Below are positions 12,645-24,300 of a DNA stretch of 64,000 bases, in pieces. The stretch is taken from contig QLIY01000214.1 of the NCBI GenBank assembly GCA_003260075.1, forward strand, positions 89,954 through 153,953. The letters run 5' to 3'. Positions within the stretch are counted from its first letter, which is position 1. Each line of letters opens with the position of its first letter. The notes below the pieces were generated by a model that worked only from the letters and a program-made list of their open reading frames with translations, did not search any database and was not told the origin of the DNA. The translations under genes and the position numbers were made by a program. This stretch comes from Phallusia mammillata. Its lineage: Eukaryota > Chordata > Ascidiacea > Phlebobranchia > Ascidiidae.

Positions 12645-13340
12645 ATGAGTGAAAAAGTAAAATCTCCGACAAAGAAGCCCTCCTGTAAAAAAATTACTTC
12701 TCTTTATAAAAAAGTTAGAAAAGCAAGTGAATCGAAAGATAAAGATAAAAAAGGAACGTCGAAAAATGACAACGAAAATTTAAACTCGGAGCAGGCTTTG
12801 CCTAAAGACGGACCAGCTTCACCAACAAAGTCTATTGAAGATCTGGGTCAAGTTTTTGACAACGTCGCTGAAATTACGGATGAAATACCGGAAGAAAATG
12901 CGGAAAAGACGGAATCTGGAGACAAGGGCGTATCTAAGATTTTCAAAAAAGTTGGAAAAGTTGCTGTAAAAACCGCATTAAAGAGTGCGACAGGTTCCGA
13001 CGAAGCTGGTGACTTAATTTGCAGCGCAATGGAAAGCGATAACACAATCAATTTAGAATCAGTGAAGCACATCGACAAGGACCAGGCCAAAAATCAAGCT
13101 TTATTTGCGGCTAAAATTGTCGGGAAAATAGCTGTCAAGTCGGCAAAAGTGGCCTTGGATTTGGATGACTCCAATGGTGGGTCTACGGAAACGGATGAGA
13201 CCAGCGATGTTGTCGTAAATGCAGTGGGAAATATCGTCGGCAAAACTGCAAAAGCAGCTTTATCTCCATTTGCAGCACCCATAACTGCTGTCGTGGAAAC
13301 CGGCTCTGTGGTAACATCTGCTGTTAAGTCAGCCCAATAA
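12645..13340 (+). CDS. intronless Lys/Ala-rich protein with internal repeat (231 aa)
   Basis: I do not recognise the family. ATG at 12645 (context AAAAATGAGTG) opens 231 residues without an intron. Residues 1-60 are very basic and low complexity (KKPSCKKITSLYKKVRK). Residues 60-100 are acidic. From about 105 on there is an alternation of Lys/Ala/Val helices and acidic turns. Two segments resemble each other: IFKKVGKVAVKTALKSATGS and KIVGKIAVKSAKVALDLDDS. A third, weaker one is NIVGKTAKAALSPFAAP. The last two resemble the protein at 10280. The C-terminus SPFAAPITAVVETGSVV is uncharged. The stop codon lies inside AATAAA (13336-13341), so the poly(A) signal overlaps the end of the frame. No catalytic motif, signal peptide or Cys-rich domain is visible. 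Confidence 0.65.
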   Translation: MSEKVKSPTKKPSCKKITSLYKKVRKASESKDKDKKGTSKNDNENLNSEQALPKDGPASPTKSIEDLGQVFDNVAEITDEIPEENAEKTESGDKGVSKIFKKVGKVAVKTALKSATGSDEAGDLICSAMESDNTINLESVKHIDKDQAKNQALFAAKIVGKIAVKSAKVALDLDDSNGGSTETDETSDVVVNAVGNIVGKTAKAALSPFAAPITAVVETGSVVTSAVKSAQ

Positions 13341-15346
13341 AATTGACTTGTTTTAGCCTCCCATTATTCATTCCATACCACACGAATCCTCATTTAAGAA
13401 CATATTATCCTTTTTATTTTAACGTACTATGGTCAATATTACGTGTTTTTACAAATTATATCATCGATTCTTGTCGCACTATACTGTGATATATATATTC
13501 ATTCGACTGCGTCATTTTATAATGTTTCTTAAATGGGTGTAGCCTAGTCGTTTTTTCCCACCTATTTTATTACGTTTCGCTGCATGATCTTAAAATATAC
13601 GGTTTACATTTCAAACGTAATACTGCATGTTGCAGCAGCCAGGCACGATAGTAACGCTAACTGGTGTTTGTATATACGCAAGAACAGTTTTGTCCACTTC
13701 ATTTGTTACTGTAGTCAGGTTTGGGGGGGGGGTCAGCCAGACACGACAGTAACGCTAACTGGTGTTTGTATGTACGCAAGAACAGTTTTGTCCACTTCAT
13801 TTGTTACTGTAGTCAGGTTTTCAAATTTGGAAAATTAAAGTGGCATTAAAACATTTGACAAATTAAGTTAGAAATGTCTGTATATCGCGCTAACATTGTG
13901 TAAAAAAGTGTAAAAAATGGAGCAAAATGTGAGAAAGCACAAATATAATTATCTTACTAAACTTACAAACGTTAGAAATAGAAATAATATTCTTTTACAA
14001 ACAGCTTGAAATAAGCCAAAGGGGGGGGGGAGGCACTAAAACATTTGACAAATTAAGTTAGAAATGTCTGTATATCGCTCTAACATTGAGTAGTGTAAAA
14101 AATGGAGCAAAATGTGTGAAAGCACAAATATAATTATCTTACGAAACTAGCAAATTTCAGAAATAGAAATTATATTCTTTTACAAACAGCTTGAAATAAG
14201 CCAAACTTTGACATCGTGTCGCGCGGTTTCTTAAAAACGTTGTTTATGAAAATCGAGAATTAGGAAACAATTGAAAAGGTTTTTATACTTCGAAAAAGGA
14301 AATTGGGTTGGTTTGCAATGACTTGTTTTCAGATAAATAGCGACATAAGTTTTGTCAAGTCACTTTTGTGTAGTCGTGCAACTGAATTACAAGTTTTAGG
14401 GGGGGGGGATTCGAAAAAAGAAATTGGGTTGGTTTGCAATGACTTGTTTTCAGATAAATAACGACATAAGTTTGTCAAGTCACTTTTGTGTAGTCGTGCA
14501 ACTGAATTACAAGTTTTATTTTGTAAAAATCTCACAGTCGAACACGTATTTTAAATAGTTTTATTTTATTGAACGTTTTTGTACATGGCTTAAAAACATG
14601 TCAGGTAAATATTGTTTTATAACAACAATGTTTGCTTTATGTATTTTGCATAACAGTAAATTAAAATGGTTGGGTACAAAATGTAGAATTTTACCATGGA
14701 AAATAATTGCACAATAAAGTAATGCACTCTAGGTTGAAACGAAAGGTATTTTAAATTGCTCTGTAGTACATGTTGTTTTGCCATAAATCTGTTTTTGTGG
14801 TATAAAATAATTGTAAAAAGTCACTTTCCACACAAAGAAGCAGCTAACACAGTAAATTGCTTGCGTTAAAAAATAATGTAAGCTTGACTGATTGTAAGCC
14901 GCATGTTAAAAGAGTAGAAAAAACAATGCAAGCCATCCTTAATTGTAAGCTGCATGCTGAAATGTTAGAGACTATTGTTTCGTATTTTTTCTGTAGTTAC
15001 AGGGTACAACGGGGGGGGGGCATCCTTAATTGTAAGCTGCATGCTGAAGTGTTAGAGACTATTGTTTCGTATTTTTTCTGTAGTTACAGGGTACAACTAT
15101 TAGTCAACATGTAAGTCACACAAATAGTTGTACCCATCAGAGCGTATGTACATATAATGCCTACATGCAAAAAGAATTTTGAACACAAAATTATTCAAAA
15201 ACAGGGGTATAGAAATAAAATCAGTATGATATTAAAATGTAAGCTGCCCTCGTAAGTCACACAAAGTATAGAGTAAAAAACTTTATAGGTTACAAATTAC
15301 AATTGAATAAATAAAGTATGTTGAATTTGTATATTTTTAGATCTTT
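13341..15346. other. upstream region of CEP152, broken by gaps
   Basis: No exon is supported. Four G-run junctions (13723, 14021, 14399, 15011) each join direct near-copies: 13638-13720 / 13734-13818, 13850-14020 / 14031-14205, 14296-14398 / 14409-14518, 14932-15010 / 15021-15098. True unique sequence is therefore perhaps two thirds of what is shown. The CEP152 promoter and any 5' untranslated exon should be here. Confidence 0.6.
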
Positions 15347-15356
15347 GGGGGGGGGG
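15347..15356 (+). other. gap placeholder covering the CEP152 start codon
   Basis: Ten G followed directly by TG TCT GTT ATT CAT. The family start is Met-Ser, so the last G very probably stands in for the A of ATG. Translation then reads MSVIHPGSSLNFDGAHLQQS, and the exon is exactly 35 codons up to the GT donor at 15461. No obvious repeated flank accompanies this run, so a few real bases upstream of the ATG may be missing. Confidence 0.75.
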
Positions 15357-18300
15357 TGTCTGTTATTCATCCTGGTTCAAGTTTGAATTTCGACGGAGCT
15401 CATTTGCAGCAAAGTGAAGAGGATGAGATTCAACAGGAAGATATAAAACAACAACAGGCGGTAGGTTATTTAACACACACAAAAAAAGAAAGAATTTAAA
15501 TGCAGCAGTCACCATGCTCTGCACACCAAATTTTACTGAAGGAAATTAGTTTTGTAATTTTAGTTTTTTTGATGTTCAATAAGATAAAAAACATACAAAC
15601 TATTTTTGATGTTTTGTGATGAACACCATATAATTTTAAGATAGACATGGTTGCATAGTATTTTGTAACATTTTTTGTTGCTTTATAACATTGTGTTGGA
15701 AAGAGTCCATAATAGGCATAAAAAATATATTGTAGTCTTTTTTATGATATTTTGACTTTGTAACTTCAAAAGCAGTTTACTGTGTCTCTAAAATGTGTTT
15801 GTATTTTAATAGCTGAAATATGTTTCTTGGCATATGATTTTTTGTGGTGTTACATAACCAATGCAGGCAACAGATATATGCAACTTTTACAAAACAGATT
15901 TTAATCAACCACCTTGCCAAGATTGCCTTACAGAGAGAAACAATTGTTGTCTAGTATTTCGTGTGTTAGTAATTTCATTTATATATTTCAAGCATCATGT
16001 TTGGGGGGGGGGGAAAATTTTATGTGTTTGTATTTTAATAGCTGAAATATGTTTCTTGGCATATGATTTTTTGTGGTGTTACAATACCAATGCAGGCAAC
16101 ACATATATGCAACTTTTACAAAACAGATTTTAATCAACCACCTTGCGAAGATTGCCTTACAGAGAGAAACAATTGTTTTATTTCGTGTGTTAGTAATTTC
16201 ATTTATATATTTCAAGCATCATGTTTCTACTAAAAGTTATAATTAAACATGTGTTTCCAATATACACAACAAATCTTTTTTCTAATCAGTTTTAAAATTA
16301 AATTATAAGCATCCCCACAATCAAAACCGAAACATAAACTCAATCAGTTTACATTAAAATACTCTCAATTGGTCACTGGCGTGAGACACAACAAAAGAGT
16401 TGTCGTACAATAGTCTTACTGTATTCAATATCAGCGCTAGCCTTTGAATGGCTCTTATGTGTGCTAATAGCACTTGTTCAACAGTAGCTGGTACCTGCAA
16501 TACCCAGCTGGTATTGTTATTGAAGTTTAAACATTTACATTGCTGGCATAAATGGTTGCCTGAACATGATTAATCTTACAATGGCATAAGTTGAAAAATA
16601 GTCAGGTTTTGTAGTTTGGCATTTGTTAAATGGAAGAGCTTAGTTCAAGGTGTGCAGCGATTAAAACTGAATTATTGAAAGTAAGTTTTGAACTTAGGCT
16701 TTTTTAAAATGCCTTTTTGCTTCCTAATAGTTTGTTATTTACAGGTTTTTTTGTAAGGTTTGGTTTGGGTGACCGCTAAGTAGTTTTAAGAGACCGCAAG
16801 TGTTTCATTTAAATACCAAAAAATAGCCATATTTGCTTAAACGAATTATTTATTAGGCTACTGGCAAATTTTGGGNTGAAACACCTTAAAAAAAACACTG
16901 GTTATTTATATATATATATTTAATATTTATTTATTTACATACAGTATGTTTTGTTGAACAGAAAAGATAAAAAATGATGTATTGGAGATAACTTGAATTA
17001 AAAAGTGTACTTTTTTTATCCCACAAATAGATTTACAAAATATATATTTTTCGAACTGATTCATGAAATTTTATGATTATGTTTTTTTTATTTTCTTTAG
17101 CTTCATGAACTTTTGTCAGCTGAACTTCCTGATGATTTATTAGAAGAATCATGTGAAGGAAGCCCTGGAGTATCACATGAAAGATCATATAATGGCTCAC
17201 ATGAATCAGGTACATTGAACTGTTTTTATTAATTGACAACAAAGATTAGCTATTTTACATGCAATAGTAAAAAATGGCTCAATTTAGATTTCACAATTCA
17301 CGGTTTTAAATACTGTCAGCAAAACAATACAAGTCATATATAAGTGTGNCAAACATACTTAAATATACACATATGTTAGTTAATTAACCAAAGTTTGACC
17401 CCGATTGACCCAGTGGTTCACCTACAGGGCCCCAAAATGTAAAATTTTTGAAACAGCTGTGCCTACCTACACTTTCTATTTATTGCAGAGGGTCAATGGC
17501 ACCACCAAATGGCCAACAACACATCTCAGAATTCTGATCAAGTGCGCCATGACATTCAGAACGATCAGTATTACAGACAAATGCCACCAATACCTTATTC
17601 AGCCCCTGTAAGTTTCTCAACTTATCATCATCCAACTATTTATAGATTTTTCTGTATTGTAACATGATGATAAAATTTGAAACGTAACTGTAAGAACAAT
17701 AGTAATTGAGTTTAAGTAACAACAAAGCTTGTTTGTCACAGTATATTAGCTATTGTACTGCTGTAGCTTTAAGTTTGGATTTATTCCCCATTTAGAATGA
17801 CTACAACTCCTATCATCCAAGTCAAACTCTCGAACAATCTTTTACTGATGCTGAAAAATGGCAAATGCAACAACACCGAGGATTTCAATTTCAACCACGA
17901 AACTTCCAAATACCTCCAGTGAGTTTTGCATCTTTCATTTACTGACTTAAAATTAAATTTTTGGGCAAACCTGTTTGTAACCTAATAGAAAGGTGTATAT
18001 GTATAGTTTTTTTGTGTCATGAAAGTCATGATTATATAAGCAAGTAGCCAAAAATACCTTTGAAATTGGTGGTTTGTTATTAAGTTGTGGACAACCTTTT
18101 GATTCCAATACATTATAACAATATTAAGTGTAAACCTGATGTTAGTAGTTCGTTGTAGTGATGGGACGGGTACCTGGTACTCGGTATCGATGGTATCGAA
18201 CGATTTCAGTGGTATCGATACTTGTACTCGGCATCGAAATATTTTGTCTCAGTTTTCGATACCACTGTGCGAGTACCAAAGGCCGATTTACACTATAAGA

Positions 18301-21300
18301 ATACAGGCAACTTTATGCCAATACTTGCTTCGGACAGCACAAAATCGGGAAAAGTTCTGCAAAGTTACGTATATTTTTTTCGCTATCATATGGAGATTAC
18401 ATTTTTCTGTATGTGTGTGCACGTCTGTACCCCGGCCATGGCAAATAAATAAGCCAGTGATATACAACTAAGTACAACACTACACTTAAGTACTTGGTAC
18501 TCGGTATCGATATCGAAGGTATAGGATACTCGTACTTGGTATTGTTCTCGCTTCAAAACTTGGTATCGTCCCATCACTAGTTGGTTAGACTGAAAAAAGT
18601 GTACATTTTTGACCTCATACCCTTGTTTGATATCTAAGGATATAAATTTAATGAAACATGCAATTTGAGTTAACTATTTATATTCTATAGCAGCGAGACC
18701 ATGGTGTAGGAGGTTACAATTATCACAGCAACAATGGCGGCATCAACCCAGTTTCATCAGAAAATGATGTTTACGGATTTGCCGAGCGGCGTGAAGCTGA
18801 GGGTAGTGAAGATTTCGACGCAGTGTCCGACTACAATCGCTATGACAACAAACTGTCGTCGACATTGCCATCCCAGACTGGACGTACCTCTACCACACCT
18901 GGAAAAAGTGTCAGATTCGATGCTTTTTCAGCACCTACGTCACCGTACAATTATGGTGGTCAAGTGAAGTACAAGGCTGCACCTCTACACCATTACCACA
19001 GTTCTGACTCTGTAAGTTTATTATTAAAAAAAAATCCTTCACTCATTTTTCCTGAACAAAATTCAAACTTTGCATGCTTGTGTAAAGTACATTTGTAATT
19101 TGGGTAAATGTTACATCTAAATTTTCATATGTGTCTGAGCATAAACTAAAGCTTTCTGAGGACCATTGTGAGCACCTTTCTTTTTTTTAGATAAATCATA
19201 CTGAAGCTAACAACAAAGCAGATGACAGGGGGGGGGGGGGGCTCAATGTTACATCTAAATTTTCATATGTGTCTGAGCATAAACAAAAGCTTTCTGAGGA
19301 CCATTGTGAGCACCTTTCTTTTTTTTTAGATAAATCATACTGAAGCTAACAACAAAGCAGATGACAGCGTTGGATCTGATTATGTCGATGCAATGGACAG
19401 AAATACACCTGGTAGGTTAAAGACTGAAGCTTTATTATTGAATATAAAAAACACTCAAAAAGAGCTATTAAAGTATCTTTTTGTGACGAATAAAAATATC
19501 CCCTTGTATTTAACCTTCTGAACATGCACTCAGAAAAATACTGCATGGCGATTTTGAACCACTTAATACTTGCCCGAATTAAATGTTGCTTTATGAAGTA
19601 AATGCTATGTAACTCCTGTAAAATAATGACCACAAAGTATTTAAATCATGGTTAAAAACATAACAGCTACATCATGAAATTGATTTTTGTGTTATGTTGG
19701 GTTTAATTATAGGTGTTGCAAATATGTGTTTTGCCTACAGAATCAAGTGACTTGTCTCGGGAACTGACACAACTACGAGTTTTGTACGAAGCTCGTGGAA
19801 AGAAAATCGACAAATTGACTCGAGAAGTGGAAGATTTACAGCAAGAGTCAAGCAGAGAAAAAAGAATTTTAAGTCACCAACTAAACATGGCTAAAGGTTT
19901 GAATCAAACATGTTTGTTCTGGTTTTGCTATAACTGATGTATTGATTGTATTGTACTAATTTTGCTTTTGTACATAAAATTCTACAAAATTACAGAAAAA
20001 TTACAGAAAACTAGCGTGATGATACTAAATCTGAAAACAGCTGTTAAAATATCACAGTGGAAATTACACCAATGTTAAAACAAATAATAACAAATTCATT
20101 TATTTTGTACATAGACAGTGAAATGTTTTTTTTCTTTTCTGCAAGTGTACAATGCTTGTCAACATTTTAANATCAACATTTTAAGTTATATTCAAGTCAC
20201 ATTCAACATAAGTTCCTGGAAAGACTGTTGAATTGCTGTTTTCAATGCAAAGGTCAACAAACAGAATGAAAGTTGTAACCTAACAACAAAAACAGTAGAT
20301 ACTGAAGAAGGCTTTAGCATTTTTTTACCTTTTGGGGGGGGGGGTCAACATTTTAAGTAATATTCAAGTCACATTCAACATAAGTTCCTGGAAAGACTGT
20401 TGAATTTCTGTTTTCAATGCAAAGGTCAACAAACAGAATGAAAGTTGTAACCTGACAAAAACAGTAGATACTGAAGAAGGCTTTAGCATTTTTTTACCTT
20501 TTGGGGGGGGGGTCTGAAAACAGCTGTTAAAATATCACAGTGGAAATTACACCAATGTTAAAACAAATAATAACAAATTCATTTATTTTGTACATAGACA
20601 GTGAAATGTTTTTTTTCTTTTCTGCAAGTGTACAATGCTTGGGGGGGGGGTTCAGATGAGAAGAATGGAATGAGTGGAAGTTTGGAAGAATGTCAACGAC
20701 TGCTGATGGAAAAAGATCGTTTGATCAACGAAAGTGAAGCAAAAGTGAACTCACTCAAAGTTGAAGTGGAAGCATTGAAAAATGCCAAAATGGAGGTAAG
20801 TCTGATTTATTTAATTATTATCAAACCACAGCACTTTTTACTGTTTGCAAATAAAGATCTTATAAAGGAAAAAGAAACCCAAATCCATATTGCTTGCACA
20901 CCAAGTTTTATGTGAAAAATATAATACATGTCAAAACAGACCATCAGGGGTTATCAACCAATTCTGTTTTTGTAGACCAGGGGTCAGCAGCCTTTAAGGC
21001 AATGCATGTCAATTTACTTGTTATTTCCATGTGTACTTGTATTTCCATGTGCCAACGTTTTTCTAAATAATAGTGGTTCGTGCCAGCAGATATCAATAAT
21101 TACAAGAAAGTAGAGTGTTTTGTGCATGTAAGGCTGAATTATAAGACAATGGCATGATAAAAACTATAAACAAGCAGTGTAACAGGTCAAATTGATAGTC
21201 GAATATAAACACGCAAATCAGTTGGCATGCCATGAAAAAACACTGCCCAATGTTGCTGACACCTGATGTAGACTATTCTTCAATATGAAAAATATTTAAT

Positions 21301-24300
21301 TGCCTCTTCCGGTTAATAGCAAGACAGGCTTTACAAACAGTTGCAATTAACTGGAATCATATGATATAGTAATGTATGCTCATTTAACTTCATCATATTA
21401 TAGCAAGTGCGAAATATGGAAGTAAACGAGAGAACAATCGAGAATCTTCAGCAAGAAGTCGCTATGCTTCAGCGATCAGATTCACTTGACCGAGCACGAC
21501 AACAGCACGAAGCTGTGCTTGCAACATCCAATGAACGACATGAACAACAAATGTTGGAAGTGACGACCATGCTGGATGAAATGCGAAGGGTTGCTGACAT
21601 AAAGGTAATGGTTGTAAGAAAAAAATGATGCCTAGTCATGCAATTTGCAGATTGTATGTGAAATTGTCTTGGTTGTGCCTGCAAATTTCTTATACTGTCT
21701 AAGTGTTACACTTCACAAATTACACTTTAAATGGCTTTATGAGCAAAAAAAATCTCAACAACCTCTGCAAATCACAGTACGCCAGGCCCATTGAAGGCAC
21801 CATACCTAATCAGCCGGTCTCCTAAGTATTCACCACCATATGGCAAGGCGAAGGCTAGAAAAATCTAGCCTGCGGTGGGATTCGAGTCTTTCCGGGACTC
21901 GCGCTCTACCAACTGAGCTACACAGGCTCAGTGGAGAATCCGCCAAAAGTCGAATCACANTGACCGGCTGATTCGGTATAGCGCCTTCAATGGGCCTGGC
22001 CTACTGTGATTTATATATAAGTGTGCCGTGATCGCTGGTCTGCATAGACGCTTCAGGGCTGATCCCAGTTATGAATTTATGTTCATCTCAACCTCTGCAA
22101 TGTACAGATTTTGCGTATTTCTTGTCTGTAAGTGTTGCTGTGAAAAAAAGCATACAAATTGTTTCAAATAAGTATTTATTGTTTTTCCAATTAAATCCAT
22201 AAACAAATTGAAATAATTTCAAGCAAAATATTTAACAGCAGCATTGGCATAGAATGTACGATTAAAATTGTTTTGCTGATGTTTATCATACAGTCCATGC
22301 AATTTTTACTAGAGAATTTTTGTATAAAACTTGTTTCACAGACTGAAGAATGTGACCAACTGCGACTTCGGCTGCAAACTGCTTTAAAAGATTCTGAAAA
22401 TTTGCTTCTTGAAAAAACTGACACAATTAATCGATTGTCGCGAAATCTTGAAGAAGCACAAAATCAGTGCCAGGTAACAAATGAATCAAACTTAAAACAA
22501 TCTGTATTTGTTCAAACTCATGTTGTTACAAGCGAAATATATTATTTCCATGTATACAGTAAGAATGACTATTGGTTATAGACCAGTGGTTCTCAAACTT
22601 TTTTATTGTCGGGGCCAAATGGTATTTTTTAAGTGTGTAGGGAGCCGCAAAAAAAACGAAACCTTGAGAAAATCACTAAATAAGATGTTTTTGAAAGCTA
22701 AAATAGCAATGTTTGGTGGTTTTCTGAGGTCTGGTGCGAACCGCAAAATAAGTAGTTGGGAGCCGCATGCGGCCCCGAAAATTGAGTTTGAGAACCACTG
22801 ATGTAGACTGTAAATTATATGTACAGTTTTTCTTTGAATACCGTTTAAAGCTTAAAAGATTTTCACAGCAAAAAGCAAAAAAAAAACATGTGTTAAAATG
22901 CATGCTTATCCTTGGTTACTATAATTTACCCTGTTTAAAATAGTAATTATTGGACATTTGTATTTAAAGATTTTTTTGAACACTCCTGTTGTAAAAATTA
23001 CTAAGTATGTGAAACATCTGCTTAAAATTTATTCTGCATCATTAACTACATGTCTTTCCTTCCAATATTTAACCACATTTCCGCCAATGAACTAATTTAT
23101 CTCTTTTAACACATATTTGCCCCTTTTAACGAAACTTATGCTTGTACTAATTTTAGGTGCTACACCAAAAATGTTCTAAACATAATTTTCCATGCAGACT
23201 TTGTTAGCTGGGAGCGGCGAATCAACTTATCTTCATCAACAACTTTCAAATATCACCAAAGAGAAAATTGCCATTGAGGAAAAAACAAAAGCAATGCAGG
23301 TTTGGGGATATTTGCAAAACATGTAACCAAACCCCAAGGACAAAATAAAACTTTTTACCGATATGTGTACAATATATTTTATCCAAACCTTGCTTTTAAA
23401 AAAGTTAATCTTTGTTTTAGAAAAATGGTTTGTACAAGTGTTAATGCATTGAAATTCCTACAAATTAGGATAAAACTAATATATTTGAGTCAGAAACAGC
23501 TTATTAAAAGCAATTTTTACTTTAAAAGTGTGCAATTATGTCATAATTTTTTTTATTTTTTTGACAAAATAAGTGTAATAAAATTATTTTATGTTTTATT
23601 ACTTAGCTAACAAATTCAGCACACTCAAATCCGTCTGTGTATTTCTTATTACAAAACTTTGTTATATTTTTATGTTAGGTTGATTTGAATGAGACGAAAG
23701 ATCAACTAAAGATGTTTGAAAATGCTTTCCATCTCGGCGTAACTCAGCGACCTCAAACTTCCGATGGAATGACCGACTCGTACAGTGAACTCATGGGTGG
23801 AGTGCGACGAAACATCGATTGGAAAACACCCAAGGTACAAAAGTTTTGCTTGTAATGTAATAAAGAAAAATAGAAAATCATAGTAGGCGCCATACCGAAT
23901 CAGCTGGTTACCAAGCATTCACCACATGACAAGGCAGAGAAAAATCTAGCCTGCGGTGGGATTTGAACTCACATCAGAAACCTTTTCGTGACTTGCGCTC
24001 TACCAACTGAGCTACACAGGCTCAGTGGAGGACCTGCCAAAAGTTGTAGCTTTGTTGTAGGGAATTGCCAGATCGACCAGTAGTAAAAATAGAATTTGGA
24101 ATTGTGCTGGAATTTTTTTTTACTCAATCCACACAGACAAATTTTGAAAATTCAACACAACTTTTTGGGCGTAAAAAAGTAAGAATTTGAAACTAAATCT
24201 TTTTCAATTTATATTCAGATACCTGGAAAGAAGACATCTGATGATCTTGTCGGAAGTTTGCGACATGAACTGGAGAGGGCGCTAATGAGCAATAAAGACA

